This document shows positions 1 to 13,855 of a stretch of 64,000 bases of DNA, one piece after another. The position numbers and the translations under genes were made by a program. The DNA comes from Cinclus cinclus (Eukaryota; Chordata; Aves; Passeriformes; Cinclidae): contig NC_085046.1 of NCBI RefSeq assembly GCF_963662255.1, positions 22,525,620-22,589,619 on the forward strand, in the 5' to 3' direction. Each line of letters starts with the position of its first letter. The first letter of the stretch is position 1. Under the pieces are notes generated by a model. The model was not told where the DNA came from and did no database searches. It saw only the letters and a program-made list of their open reading frames with translations.

Positions 1-3000
1 TGTCAATTAACAAATTACTGGAGGGGTGAAAATCAAATATAATGATTTAAGCAGCAGGACAAGAGCATAGGAGATCTCTGATTTAGAGAGTGAATTTTAC
101 GCCGAATCACTACCAAAGTATTTCAGTCAACATCTCACTTCTTTTTTTAGTTTAGAGTTGGATGTTTTGGTGCCTTCCTTTGACAAGTCTTCTCTGTTGA
201 CATCCTAGGAGCCTTTTTGAGGCTTGTAGGAACCTAAGGAAGAGTAATTTCCTTACAGAGTCAGCCACAGGATTATTTTTCAGCATTTGAGCCTATTGGG
301 GAGGCCAGGGGTTGACAGCCAGTTCCAAAACAAAACCAGGCCTCGTTTTTCCCTTGAAGTTCTGTGAAACTTTAAAAAAAAGAAAAGAAAGCTTTCTTCT
401 TGGAAGGCTTTCACATCAGCTGATCTGGCAATCATGTCTGGAAGCAAAATGTCCAAAGGAAGCATCTTCTGCCTCAATCTCTGTTCCTTGGCCAGCATGA
501 TGACAAGGTACCTGCACTGCCTCCGTAGAGCCCTCTGCTCATGGGGAACACCCTTGTGCATCCAGGGAACACGTTGTCTTCAGCAGCCACACCAAGACAC
601 AGGAATTTACTCTTAAAGAAACTTAGCCTCTTGTCAAATTCTGTCTCTTTCACACCTCCAATGGATGAAGACTTGGTCCCCCCTGTCCCTGGAGGCATTT
701 ACAGCATGCACACCCCATGGCTGAAGAGATGGAAAGTGAAATTGTATGTGCTGGGGCTGGTTTTGCTCTGAAAGGTGCTCATATACATGATGATGGACAT
801 GTTGGAGTAGCTGAATAAGACAGAATATGCTGCCAGGTTTGTTTGAAATTGCTTTCTTCCCAGTGAGGTGGTTCTGATTGTGCCTTCATCCTGTGCAAAG
901 GCATTATCATCCATTTTACACAGTTTAAAGCAAAGATAAGAGTATGGTCTCTGTGTGGGGGACTCATCTAAGGCTGCAGTTCATTTCTGAACTGGTCAGC
1001 AAACAAGAGCCATTGCTGGAGGGAATACAAGTGAACTGTGTAGACCAGTCCTGAGGAGATCTATGGATGAATCATTCTCTTTTCTAATCTCTTCCTTTAA
1101 AGAAAAGAGAAAAGAATAAGACTGGAAATAAAGCATCAGTTTTTTAACGGTGCATGCAATTAACTGTTGAAACTGCTTGCTGTGAATTGTCCTTCATTTG
1201 AAGACTCTCAAACAAATTCAAGCAAAATGTCTTTCTAAAAAAGGTTCAAATAGAATCAGCCTTGATGGCAGTGTTCCTACGTTGTGTGAAGGCTTGGAGG
1301 AGATTCCTGTTACAACACTCCTGGCCTTAGACTCCAGTTATCTTCACTTTAGTTGCTGTCCCTCTGCATGGTAGGAAAGGGGTATATTGTTTTAATTAGA
1401 CAGTGAAGCAATAATTCAGTTCTTAGAGATTATATATATATATCTTTAGTTTTATTTTTAGTTGTAGACTTATACAAAAAAGCTCGTGTATCTCCATCAC
1501 ATCTTTGTCTTTATGATTTTTATGTCATTACTTAAGATTCCAGTTCCTGCGACTAAAGCCAGCAACAATAGAAGGAAGGTCATTATTCTAAACTGACTTG
1601 GATTAAATATCAGACACAAATAAGTCCAAAAATAAAGCATCATATAAAGATGCACAGCTAGGTCAGAGATTTTGGTACATGTGTGTGGCTCAGATAATGA
1701 GACTTTGCTGCCTACCATTATCTCCTCGGCACAATCTTAAAAGTGTTGCTTTTTAAACAATCACTTAATGCTTAAACTTAGGTACATTATGTCATTTTGG
1801 ACACCTGAAATTAGTAAGAGCTGCATTGGTTGGTATGCACAACACAGGGCCACAGAGGAGGCTTGTTCTCTTACATAATGACAGCAGGACGACAGGCAGG
1901 AGAGGCAGGAGGCTCTTAAGGCTTACCAAGACCTGTGCTTCACCATGGAGTTATTCACACAGCAATTCCCTTTCCTGCTGTCTAGTAGATGAAGCATATT
2001 TGCCTTATTTTTTTTTAATTCGAAACCATACTAATTTAAGAAAGAAAATAAGTATGAGATTAAGACTTCATATGGCCTGCACTGATCTGTCTTCATTAAT
2101 TTAAGATAGCGTTGTATTATGTTATCTGGAAATTTATCCAATAACACTTAATTACTTGAATAATATCTGTGATAGGCAACTGATTCCGAGAGAATTGCAG
2201 TGAAGTCAGGGCTGTCAGTGAACCTTCCCCATGGTAATCTAAGCTACTGTTCTGGTCTCTTTTCAGTGTTATTTATGGCAGGTTAATTTGACTACCAGAA
2301 AGAAAGTACATAAACCCAGATTTAAAAGATCTATTCCAGATAGCAGATTATCTTGAAGGTACCAGTGCTTCAACATTTTATCAAAACATCAAGCTGGTCC
2401 TATGGGAGGCTTGAAAATATTTTCTTCCCCTTTGAGGTCTTGGTTCTGCTCAATGTGACCTGTACAACAAATACTTTGAGACAAGGGTGTACAGTTTGGG
2501 CTTACATTTTCAATCTTACTGCAATTATAATAATTAGAAGGATCTGACATTGGTCACTGCTTTCTTTCTGAATATTAATCCTGTTCATTGTCACTTGTAA
2601 GCATTGACCAGAATTCTAAGTGGGTTCATTAACTGCAATTTTATTAATAGCCATCCCAAAGAAAAAGCATAAGTCTAATACAATTGCCTGCATCTACTTT
2701 CCAAAATCCAAATTCAGATCCCTTTTCAAAAGGTCCCTATTTTGACATGTTAGACTGAAGTACACAATGTGTGTGTTCTAGCCTTCAGGCTTATCTGGAA
2801 TCTACATCTGAATAATGTTAGGCTTTCAGCATCTAAATTTAAGAAAAATTTAATGTCTCTAAAAGGTCATGATCTAACAGCAGAACTCAGACAATAAATC
2901 AGGGCAACTGTCACTATCATTTGGTCAGAAATTACTACTAAAATTCCAAAAGCTGAGATCTAAAAGTTGGACATTAGATAAAAGAAAATGGAATAACAAT

Positions 3001-3561
3001 GGAAAACAGTTTTTAAAGTGGTATGTGCAGAATTTTTTAGTGAACAGATTGGTAATGGAAACTTCCTCTTTCACAAACTGTTTAAAAATTATTTTAATTC
3101 GTTACTGTTTTTCCATAGACTTGGTTGGGTTTGTGGAGCTGGGAGTGGGGATGTTTTGGTTTTTTGATGTTTACTGACAATTTAAAACTTACAGGAAGGC
3201 CTATAGTATGCAGTAAGCTGGTATTGGCACTGTTTTATGATTAGGAAAATATATTCATGTACACTTGAAAATTTCCTTACTTCAAGCAATATTATCCAAA
3301 AAAAATCACAAATACTTTGGTCTTCTTCCTTTCATAAGTCAATGCTTACAAAATGTATGTTGGTGTTCTTGATATAATTTCCAAGGCTGAGATATTTCAA
3401 ATATCCTCTCCTGACCTGCACCTCTGTTGAGTTCTTTTTTTTTATTTAAAAATGAAACTTCTGCTATTGCAGAGCACTTCATCCCAGAAACGCCAGCCAT
3501 TTTCTGTCTCAAGTTATTAAGCTCTTTTAAAGGAAATGATTAAATAAATGCTTAGGTTCCA
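1..3561. other. Unassigned AT-rich intergenic or intronic DNA
   Basis: I see no gene and no repeat family I can name. Open frames are all under about 95 codons, have no recognisable domain, and overlap one another on both strands, which is the chance pattern expected in this composition. Minor features are a short TA run at about 1430-1443 and an imperfect A/G versus C/T inverted repeat at about 1072-1115. CpG is sparse, so a CpG-island promoter is unlikely here. Confidence 0.6.
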
Positions 3562-3601
3562 TTTTTTTTGGGGGGGTGGTGGTGGTGGTGGTGGTGGGGG
3601 G
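3562..3601. repeat. T-run, G-run and (TGG)n microsatellite
   Basis: A run of eight T is followed by seven G, about seven TGG units and a closing G run. The reverse strand reads as a proline run inside a short open frame, but this is only the translation of the repeat. The many closely spaced G runs on the plus strand could form a G-quadruplex. Length polymorphism is likely. Confidence 0.9.
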
Positions 3602-6600
3602 CTATGTCCAGAAGATGTACTAATGCTGGTTACACAGAGCATTCTGTCTGCAGAACCAAATATCATCTGATCATCTCCATTCAAACAGAAACCTGTCGTA
3701 TACAGCAGCCCACACATCTTCTCTGGGCACTGAAACACTGAAAAAACTTAAACCCAAAGAAAAATCATTATTTACCAATGGATATGAAATGTGAAGAAAT
3801 CTGATGGTAAACACATAACCACCCAGGAGTACAAGAAATGAGGATAATTTGCCTTAGAACACATGACTGTAATTCATTAAATTTAGTTATCTACCAGGTA
3901 GGTGACTAATGTAAATTTTCACCAGAATTCCTTGATAAGCAATGGAGAAAGATATACTCTTCCATGGCATACATCAACCTATCTCAATATAAATATTTAC
4001 AGTAGGTGGGATGAATAACACTCTAAAGATGTATATCTTCATATAGGCTCCAAGCAGAGAGACTAGGTAATTTATTTAGACTAGGCACCTAAATGGCAGA
4101 TAACCAAAAGTAAGGGAGTAGGATCCTGCCCTGAATGCCTGGCTGAACAAAGAATATTTCTCAAGTTACTTATAAAGTGAATGCCACAGTGCTTAAGAGG
4201 GCTTCTGATTACTCACAGCCCTTCATAGGCTTCATAAGCTGCTGTGCCTGCCCAGGAGCTGCTGCAGAACTTGTACACAGACTGTGCAGAAACAGACATA
4301 ACAGGGCACCCCATGTTTGTTAAAGACAGCAAAGCCCCTGAGTGCTGGGTCTGGAGCTTACCTGGAGCTCCCAGATGGACCTGAACTAACCAAGCATTGC
4401 TAAGAAGTGCTCTTAATTCTGCACCTTTGGAGGAAGAGGACTTGTCAACAATAACAGCAATGGACTTCCAATGTCACAGAGCTGAGCAAGCAAGCACTCA
4501 GAGACACCCTGGAGAGGTGTCTCAGAGCTGCTCTTCCCAAATTTCTGAGGCCCTGTTCATGGAAACATAGGGCTGCCTCAGAACAGCACCATTTTCTTTT
4601 GGGTGAGGTCTTCTGAAGAGGATTGTGACTCAACCTACTCCCAAAACCAACTTGGCTGTGTCCCTGAGTGGCACTGCTGGGTCAGCAGGACCACCTCAGC
4701 CTCTCTGCTCTCAGGCCATGGGTGATCCACACTGCAGATAAAATCCACAATGCAGACAAAGGACCACTGAGAACCAGTTGCAGCTTCTGCTGTCCAAAAC
4801 TTCACTGACAATCCTAAGTGCCCAACATGAAACAAACCCATATCCCACTCTGCACTCCTTCTCTCTCCTCTCTGAAAGTATTTAGAAAGAATCCCTAAGG
4901 CTGAGAGCTTTTTCTATTGAAAGGGATTGCTCTTGCTATCCTCCTGCCTAGCACAGAAGTTTTTCTTATTAAAACACACAAACCTACTGAGGGTCTCATT
5001 TAACAGTTCAGACATCTTTATTGGGGTTTTTTTGGGTTTTTTTTTTGTGGGCCTTATACCCTCACAATTCTTGCAATCTGTCAGGATGTGATGGCAACCA
5101 TGCCTGCATGGTCCATCTGTCTCCAGAGGGTCTGCCTGAGGAGGTCTGCCTCAGCAACAGAAAACTTTTGCACCAATCATACTAATTTCCTCATCACCAG
5201 GGGAATTATCCTCATCATTTTTGCTGACATTCCGCTAGACTGGTGCCTGACAAAGATGAACCTTTCTATTCAATACATTCAAAAGGTACCTTCTGTGTGC
5301 CAGTGTTGCAGGGACGTTGTTTTTAAATGTGAGACTTGAGTTGGTTGGGCAGAAATTTGCCTTGAGCCTCAGGCTCAAGAATTTCCAAAAATCATTTTTA
5401 TCGACTCAGAGAACGAGAGGGGGGAGAAATAATTCTTGCCCATGTGAAAAATTATTCTGTCAAGTCTTTACTTAGGATAACCTCATTCTGCCACACTTTA
5501 CCAGGAAGACTAGAAATCAGGCCTGTGGGAGAATGCCTCCCCATTCAGGATCATAACATGGCATTAGGTTACTTAATGGGCTCCCAGGAGCAGCATGGGC
5601 AAGGAACTAATGAAAGCAGCTTCCCAATATAGGTCAAGCTTCAAACAGATACACGCAGAGGTCCTATGTGAAAGCAGCAAAGAGAAACATCTCCAAAAAA
5701 TATTTTGACAAATTCCTTTTTAGTCTTTCCTCACCATCAGTAGCACTCTTAATAATTCATATAGAAGTAATGAAGACCTTAGATAATGGGATGATTCAGC
5801 CTTACTTTTTTTGCAAATTTAGTTTTTACTGAGATTAAGAAATCATAAACAGAATCCAAATTAAAAGACTGTTATCAAGATGAAAATTTCAGTAATTCAG
5901 GGTGAATACTGAAACTGCCAGTGCAAGCTTAATTGTGCCTCTTTGGTGTGTTTACATGACGATAGCTTTTAATTAGAGCATCATGGATTACTTTGTGGTG
6001 AGGTAACCATCTCTCTGTGACACTGCTAGAAATTTGCTGGTCTGACATCAGAAAAAACAGTTGGAGTTTTTCTCACAAAGTCTTTCCTGTGGAGCAAGAC
6101 AAAAGGAGGGACTTTCAGAATACTGTCCTTGCAGCCTGCTGTCATTGTCATGCCTTGACCAGTCCTTGCTCATCAGCTGAGTATGGACCTTGGCTTGGAG
6201 AAAGATGGGGAGCTGTATTTGGTGTGTGAAAGAATATTCTGAATAAGGCAGGAAGTATCTAGAAAGATAGGAGGAGGATTTTCAGCTTTTCAAGAGAGGA
6301 GGAAGTTTGATTCCATTATGGAGAGTTAGAATTTTCCTCTTTTTCCTGAGGAATTTTGTCAGTACAAATGAAGCAATGAGTTTACAATACCTTGGTAACC
6401 TCCAAGCAGCAAGGAAGTCAAAACAAAGCCACAAAAAAAGCAAATGCACTGGTTGTATCTGCTTTTTATTCCACTATATCACATTCGTACAAAGTATTCT
6501 TGCATGCATATTCATTATTCTATCCACAAGGCCTGACATACATGGCCATTTGCTGCAGGCTCAGTCTGTGCTGACTTAAGCTTTGTGAAGGCTCCACTTT

Positions 6601-7639
6601 TGGTGAAGCCAACAAAAGGGGGAATCCTAAGTTTAATCTGAAGGAAAGCTCAGGATAGCATTATGTATTAATGGTTGTAATAAACCAATTCTGAGTTAAA
6701 TTCTGATTAAATTGGCCAAGTTTCAACAGAGTCTGTACTTTTATTTAACTGCTGTTTTAAAAAATGAACAATTTTTGTCCTTTTTCTGTCAACAGAGGCT
6801 TCCAGATTTTCTAGCATCACGAGCATCTTTGAGTGAACACTTATTCATATAGATGCATGTTTTTTAACACAACCGTTGTCACATACATAGCTGCCAGAAG
6901 AGTCATTGAAGAGGTGCAGATAGGAGTAGTTAAGTATGTTGATTTTCTATCCAGCTGATTCATCTAATCTTGATAGTATTTGTAAACGCCTTGCCTGGTT
7001 TTCAGGGGAGAAAAACACTAAAAACAAAGACAGCTGGTGCCTGTCTCAGTCTGTGTAAGGATGCAAAACTAGGAAGCAGTCAAAGAAGCAGGGATGCTCC
7101 CTTTTGACTTGAACGTGTGGTTACTGATTATTAGGTGCCTGGAGCAGGAGGAGTTTAAGAATTCATTCAGCTTTGGAATATCACCTAGCAACAGTGTCTG
7201 GGAAACCACTGCTCTAAGGGTTTTTTCACTTTATTTTGTTTTTCAAATACAAGGCAAGAGTGTGCAAATTCTCACATGAGATCAAAATCGAAGTAAATCA
7301 ACACTCAGCATCCACCTAGCACTGCAACAAGATCCATAAAAGTAGGCTGCATTAGACTACCCAAAATACATAGAGAAATTATATTCCCCAAACATTTGTG
7401 CAGATAAAATCTGTTTCACTGAAAAGTTCACTGGAAGTTATTGGTGCACACAACATGAAATCAGACTTGATTTTTAAAAAAACCGCTTCAACAGGAAAAA
7501 ATGCATCCAGGCACCTTACAGATCCACACTACCATTATACTACTACAGACACAGAGAGTTACTGTAAAACAGCAATATGAAACTATCTGAACTGGAATTT
7601 GATCAGGACATGCTTTAAGATATGACTTATGGAGAGATA
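3602..7639. other. Unassigned AT-rich DNA
   Basis: No gene or named repeat is recognised. A T-rich tract lies at about 5028-5047. The stretch at about 5750-6010 is unique-looking, with repeated ATTA/TTAAT words and a few CpGs, so it could be a constrained non-coding segment, but this cannot be shown from one sequence. Open frames are short and uninformative. Confidence 0.5.
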
Positions 7640-8500
7640 CCTCTACCTGAATTAACGTGCAAGCAAGATCATAAATCTATGCAAAGTCAATAGTATGGAT
7701 TTTATTTAACAGTAGAATGTGAGGTAGAGAGATAGAAGTAGAAAAGACAGGAAAGAGGATGGGAGACAGAGACAGATCAGGCAGAAGATAGTCACCATCT
7801 GTGGATCTGTCCTGTTGGTCCTTCTTCCCCTTGGTCTTCTGGGTGGGGGTTGTATTGTGGTCATTCAAAACTTTTCATTATTTATCTACTCAATTCTCTC
7901 TTCCTATTGGTTAAATGATTCCCTCACTTATGCTATAGTTCTTTTGAATCAGTGGGTTGTCCAAGTCCATGGGTTTCTTTTAGGTGGTGGATTGTGCCAG
8001 ATCTCATCCCTGCCAGAACTTTTACTGAGTCACAGCTGACTTCAGCATAGCTACTGAGTTGACTTTCCTTGTGGATACTTTGTGTCCTTTATCAGTGTTC
8101 TCCCAGCTCTGTTTACCTCCTCCTGGGCCTGAGATAATGCTCAGACAATGGTATCTCCTTTATCTTAGCCCAAGTTCCCATCAGGTAGCTTAATTGTGCA
8201 GTCCAATTTCCAGGAATCCATGGAGGCATACTGGGGAGAGTTAGGTGGGAGAGGGGTGGGAAAGCCCTTGGTAGTCACAGATGCCATCTGTGGCATCCCA
8301 TAACTTTGGTGATCTCTGTTTGTCCAGCAGTATGGGTATGGGCAGTTGCCCCTCCACAGTTTATCGCAGTGGGAGCCTTTGATGGGATGCATTCTCCAGG
8401 AAGTGCCAGCCAGACCCCAGCTGGCCTGGAGCCAGAGCCATCCCGCTGCTCCATTCCATGCTTATCTCATGGCAAAGTCCTTCTGTGGTCTTAGCAGTGT
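7640..8500 (-). mobile_element. Candidate solo LTR of an endogenous retrovirus, reverse strand
   Basis: Read on the minus strand, this segment has an LTR-like order of signals. A CCAAT box (plus-strand ATTGG at 7906-7910) is followed about 25 bases later by a TATA-like GATAAATAA (7878-7886). A pyrimidine-rich stretch of about 150 bases follows, then a polyadenylation signal AATAAA (7701-7706) at a TTAAATAAAATCC motif. The region to about 8500 would be U3 and the bases below 7700 would be U5. I could not fix the TG...CA ends or a target-site duplication, and no gag, pol or env coding is seen beside it. Boundaries are approximate. An unrelated sequence with chance promoter-like words is the alternative. 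Confidence 0.33.
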
Positions 8501-11500
8501 TTGAGACAAGCAATTGGGAAGTCCTTACAGCATCCTTACAACTAGTGAACTTCTACTGCAAAAAATATTACTATTTTGAGACATAATCCTAAACATCCTG
8601 CAGAAAGTTTTTGGGATGGGGATGGCTTTCTTCCCCCTTCACTTGTTGAAATAGCCACTGGATTTTTTAAAATAATGTCTCATTTAAGTTTCATTTAGTA
8701 AACAGATCAGAGCACCCCCACACTAGGTCATTGTCCTGTAGGCTGCTGGAGGAAAGATGGTCTGTATATATCACAACAGGATCTTCATGTGAGCATGATA
8801 AGAAATATAGAGCAAATATTTAGAGCATTTTTTCAGTTCTCAAAACTTTAATCTTGCTTCTGTGTAAAAAGTAGGGCACATATTGTGAATGTCTCACCAT
8901 TATCCCGTGGAGACAAAATGTGTAACAATGTGTTTTAACTTGTATGCCTGTAGCAGCTTCTGCATACTTCCCTTTTTTCTCTCACATACACAGGCACTAT
9001 TTATTCTCCAAATAACCTGATGTATTAGAGGATTTTAAAAACACTGTGATCCAAAGAAGCAGTTACAAATTCATCTGTATTGTTTATAGGACATATTATC
9101 ATAATGAATTTTTCAATTAAATGTAGTAATGATAGCACATTGACAAATAAAATGCTTAGGCAAATAAAGAGGTGCTTTGAAATGCAGAAATATTTGGAGT
9201 CAGCTGAGGGAGAATAAACAATTCTAAAGTATAAGTTTATGAGAAAGAAAGTGGCTGGACCTTCTTGTTCAGGAAAGTCCCCTGCACAACCTACACTAAT
9301 AAACTCCAAACACACCAGGCCATAAAGTGCTTGCTGCCACAGGTTCAAGTGAAATCAAATTCAAGTCACAGTCTCCAACTCACAAAGGAGAAGTTAATGG
9401 GCAGTCAGTGGAATGTGAGAAAACACATGGAAGTTTAGAGCAATAGTCTTCAAAATTGTGGACAGACGTAGCAAAACAGCAAGCCAGTCTTTCCATTAAC
9501 CTGATTATGACAGCTTGGCACAGTTATTCACATATATTCATATATAGGCAGGGCAGGGAGGCCTCACTCGGTGCAGAATAAAAACAGTAGTGCCATCTTC
9601 CTTTTGGGAACTGGGCAATTAACCATTAGTTTTGTCCACACTGATACAGTAACCTTAGTGGCAATCCCACAGTGGTGCTCAGAGCCTCTGCCAAATCATC
9701 ATCTTCTACAAGAATGCCTACATGCCATATATCCTCCTCTCCCCAGAATTAAACTTCATGTGCCAAGTAATCTTTATACACAGGAAGCCACACCAATGTT
9801 TGAAATAAGCAAGTTTTCAAATATAGGATTTTTCTTGTCCAGCTCAACCTGCCTGTGGTTTAGACAGCTCTACCTGAGCTCATGGCCCTCAGTTTCTAGT
9901 ACCATCAATAGTGAGAAATAAACACTTCTATAACATCTGCTCCTTACTAGACAACTACTTTAAACTGAAATTTATATCTAAAAGATCCTGTTTTCCTGTT
10001 TAAATTATAAAAGTTTAGGTAATTAACTCAGAAATCAGAAATATAGAGAAAATCAAAACTCTGGCATGTAGTCACATGTTGGCATTACTTTGGGTATATT
10101 TAAAGCACTCAGTAGAATTTTTAGAGGCACCTGGGTTCCTATTTGCCTCTTTAGCCACTTTCAACATGCATGTATGTATATGTATCTATCAGAAACCTTT
10201 CTCTGATCCTGAGAGCTGAGCTCTGACTTCACTGAATATCCAAATCTCCTGAGGTCAGTTAGTGAGGTGGGTAAAGCGGGTTTATACACTATCATAGGTT
10301 ATGCCTAAAATACTTATTGTTTCTCACTTTTCAATATAATACTTATTGTTACTCCTATATAAATAGGGATCATGTGGCAAAAACAGATTTTCTAATCTGC
10401 TGTGCTGGTCCAAAAACCACAAAGCAATGTTTATTTTATCTTCAAAATGTAAGCCAATTCAAAAATATGAAGCTAAAGGGGGGATATCACCAGCTAAATA
10501 GCAGAGTAATAAATATCCAATGACATTGGAACGCTTTTTGCAGGATACCAAGGGGAGTTACATCTCACTGGGCTGGGTTGCAAAACAGTAACTCGTTTAA
10601 GCTGAAAGAAAGAGAAACAAATAAGTTTTCCTGGTGTCATCTATTTACTTGTAGCATTTCTCTCAGCTGCATCACTCTCCTTTAGTACCTTACTTTGTCA
10701 GCTTCCTGTGTTGATTATCAGGATCTCATGGAGGAGTCAAGTCTGGCAAAAAAGCAAGAGGCAAACTTGGGATAGAACCCCTGGTGTTGTTTATACCATG
10801 TTTTCACTGACAGAAAAGTGTAGGGTGTTTTACCTCTGGAAGGTAAAGCTTGTGTTTAATTGTCTACTGTAAAACCATGGTGGAAACAAGATCTAACATC
10901 CTGACACCAAATCTCTCCTTTGCCATCAGAAATTTTCAGGAAAAGCTCTGGTGGCTGCTGCAAAAAAGTCCTACTTTCTGGAATGGCTAACTTGTGCCTT
11001 TACAACAGTTCTGCTAAGGAGGTAGATAAGTGTGTCCTCTCATTCAGAATCCAGCTTTTTTTTTCTGTGGTTCTTACTCCAGAGTTTTCCATCTGAGAAA
11101 GGCCTCAGGGACGAACTGTTATTTTCTGAGAGGTAATTTGGAAAAGACAACCACAAGCAGAGAAGTTATATTCAATAATGTAATTATTGTGTGTTAGTTG
11201 TCTTTTTACCAAAACAAATTAAGCAAAAGAAACTTCCATGTTTTTGCTTCAGAGAAAGTCAAGCTAATTAGTTCTCTGAGCTTTCCAGGCCCATTTCCCT
11301 ACTTGTGTGTAAGGCCGTGTGTCACAGTTACTGCTAAAATACAAGTGGCATTTTGACATCTCTCACGTAGAGATGATTTTTTTGCTGACTTCAGAGGTGA
11401 GAGAAGGGCATGGTCTCTGCATGGATACAGGGAAGACATAGGGTAAAGGGGAAACAAAATACATCCTCCTCCCTCAGAGGTTACAGAGCAACTGTTGTCC

Positions 11501-13180
11501 AGGCAGCTCTTGATGGAGAGGAGAAGGGAGAAAGACATCTATTATTGTTAGACCCCTTGTTAGACAAAGATGTGGATAATATCTCCTTTGAGTACCTCCT
11601 GTGGAGGTTTGCATGCTGCACACTGTATTTTATCAGATATGAACCTAAAAGCACAACATCTTGCCAAAGGTGTGCTCAGCCATGGCTGCTTGAACTTGGG
11701 TGCTGATTACTTTTCAGGGACAAAGAGGATTAGAGGCGACAAAATCTTGCATTTCTGTAGGCTCATTCTTTGAAGGACCAAAGACACAATAATGAAGCTT
11801 CCCAATAGATCTGTCTGTAGTGAAGCAAAATCCAGTAGAAAGAGATCAAAGGTCCTATTTTCAAACTTGCTTCCCAAAGTATCTTTAGTTACAGAAATTT
11901 TATACATTCACATTTTAAAGGATTTGACAGAGACTTTTACCTGTCCATGCAAGGAGGCTACAGCTGCCCCAGAAAACACCTCAGCAATGCATCCTCTGGG
12001 CCATAACCACAAAAAATGCTTCCTCCCTCTTACAAAAGACATTCCAAGCCAGAGAGAAGTTTTTTGGTAACTGAAAATCCACCTTGAAAATAACCTATTC
12101 TGAACTTACCTCTAGGAAGGTTTATTTAAAGTTTCAGAGGAATGTGCCAGTGCTTATTTTAGGAGCTCGTTCCTTCCCCTCTTTCTGGCTAAAGAGGATT
12201 TTTGTCTTGAGCAACACAATCCTCAGGCAGGGGGCTATGGGACTGGTGAATCCCAACCAAAGGTATGTGCTCATCTGGCTGGTGAAGTTCCCTTTAACAG
12301 GACCATTCCCTTGACCTGCTGTGTAAAGCACCCAAGACCACATTTCAGGATCCAGGCACTCCTGACCCCTTGTGTGTTGTAGGTGGGAGAAAGACATAAA
12401 ACATAACAGATAATGGTTCACATACAACTTGGCCTGAAAGGTCTCATTGATTTTACATTCTTCTGAATCAAACTGGCAAATGTGAAAAGAACATTATAAA
12501 CCCACTCTTCATAGTGTTGTGATATAATCTTCATAGTTACAGTGATACAATCCTGCATGAGCTCAGTGAAACAGGTTGCATAATGTTTGGCTCCCCATTT
12601 TGAAGTCCGTAGCTATTATACTAGTTTCTATGTAATTTATTTCTGGTCTTTCACTAGCATTAGGTAAGGAAGAGGCTCATTTATCCATGTTAAATTTTTT
12701 ACAATTACTGTAAAAAGTAATTGTTTTCCATGCAAGGATCCACTTTCTGTTTGACTCCCTTCAATCCCATGGAATTACAAATTTGTAGGATTAAAGGATT
12801 TTCTAACTCTAATTAATATGTCTGATTACTAAAAGAATTGGTACAGTAACTAAGATTGAAACCAGATAAATGTATTTCCATTAGTAGCAATGCAATGGAA
12901 AAATAAGGTAAAATAAGATGACCCTAGAGGAGGTGTTTCAAAATTCATTTATCATATTTTCAAATTGCTGAAAACTAATGCTCCCCTATGTGCAGATTTT
13001 GCAATCCACTTTCTATCTGTCTAGAAACACAGGCTTTTTTTCTGCATTTGCTTGGAAGTTGTAGAGTTACCAAGTGCCTTTCAAGCCAGATACTAATAAG
13101 CAGGTCATATGAAATCACTGACTTGTTCTTTAATGGTATCTGACACTATGGGAAGTATCAGCAACTACGTGACCACAGAT
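8501..13180. other. Unassigned DNA
   Basis: No gene or clear repeat family is recognised. The longest open frame is a 116-codon frame at 9571-9921 (plus) with no domain, signal peptide or splice context that I can recognise. The words near 10110-10150 (AGGCACCT followed by a near-inverted copy) faintly recall old amniote MITEs, but the match is too weak to call. CpG density is low throughout. Confidence 0.5.
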
Positions 13181-13232
13181 TTTATTTATATATTTATTTA
13201 TTTACTTACTTATATACACACATGTATATACA
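13181..13232. repeat. TTTA/TTAC-type microsatellite with TA/CA tail
   Basis: Degenerate tetranucleotide tract of TTTA units changing to TTAC and then to TATACACA-like words. Plain simple-sequence repeat with no coding potential. Confidence 0.85.
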
Positions 13233-13703
13233 CCATGACTCTTCTTTGCTATCCCAGAAATGCTGCACAATGACACAGCTGCCCTAGTGAGCAGAAGTCA
13301 CCCTATTAATGCCAAGGGAATTCACAGGGCTTTTCATTGCACAGCCTGGCTTTTAATGGGATAAGCTTCTGCTACTGGCTTGGCCCCTGATTTGCACTGA
13401 TTGCTTAGACAGCCTAGCAGGGCTGTCACTGGTGCACAGATCCAGGGCAGTGGCACCAGTATCACACTGCACATCCAGCCCCGTCTGACCCAGGACCTGC
13501 TGCACACACTGAGTGTTTGACTCTGCCCCTGCACGGCCAGAGCTGCTGCTGTGCTCAGCTGCGCCCCAGGGCTGCAAGGCATTCACCCAGAAAGTCTAGA
13601 CAAAGGTAGGAAATCCTAAAAATCTGCTCTGACAGGATTTTCTTTTAGATAAAGGAGACCAGTCCAGGAGACCTTGGCTTGCAGTCACATTATGAAAATT
13701 GTG

Positions 13704-13855
13704 CTTTTACTAGTACAGCTTGTTTCACTTGAAGAGTAAACTGATTTTACTATACCGGTGCAAAGAAATCCTGCTTGTCCAACAAAGTGTACTTCATTCC
13801 CATAATGTACAAAACTCCTGTACCAGTAAAGCATTCCCAGTTTAAATACAGCCTG
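13704..13855. mobile_element. Possible ancient amniote non-autonomous DNA transposon remnant
   Basis: The segment contains spaced words such as TAGTACAGCTTGTTTCACTT, ACTATACCGGTGCAAA and TGTACCAGTAAAG. These resemble a widespread sauropsid family built from CCGGTGCAAA- and ACCAGTA-type words, as I remember it. The identity is recalled rather than aligned. No target-site duplication is visible. The copy is highly diverged and could instead be unique sequence. Confidence 0.33.

Noticed and set aside
1072..1115. Imperfect A/G versus C/T hairpin
   Set aside because: Low-complexity purine/pyrimidine content explains the pairing; no sign of a microRNA-like stem.
3517..3738. Apparent polyproline protein on the minus strand
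   Set aside because: The proline run is the translation of the TGG microsatellite.
10110..10150. AGGCACCT-type words resembling an old MITE
   Set aside because: Too short and diverged to separate from chance; no second arm or ends found.
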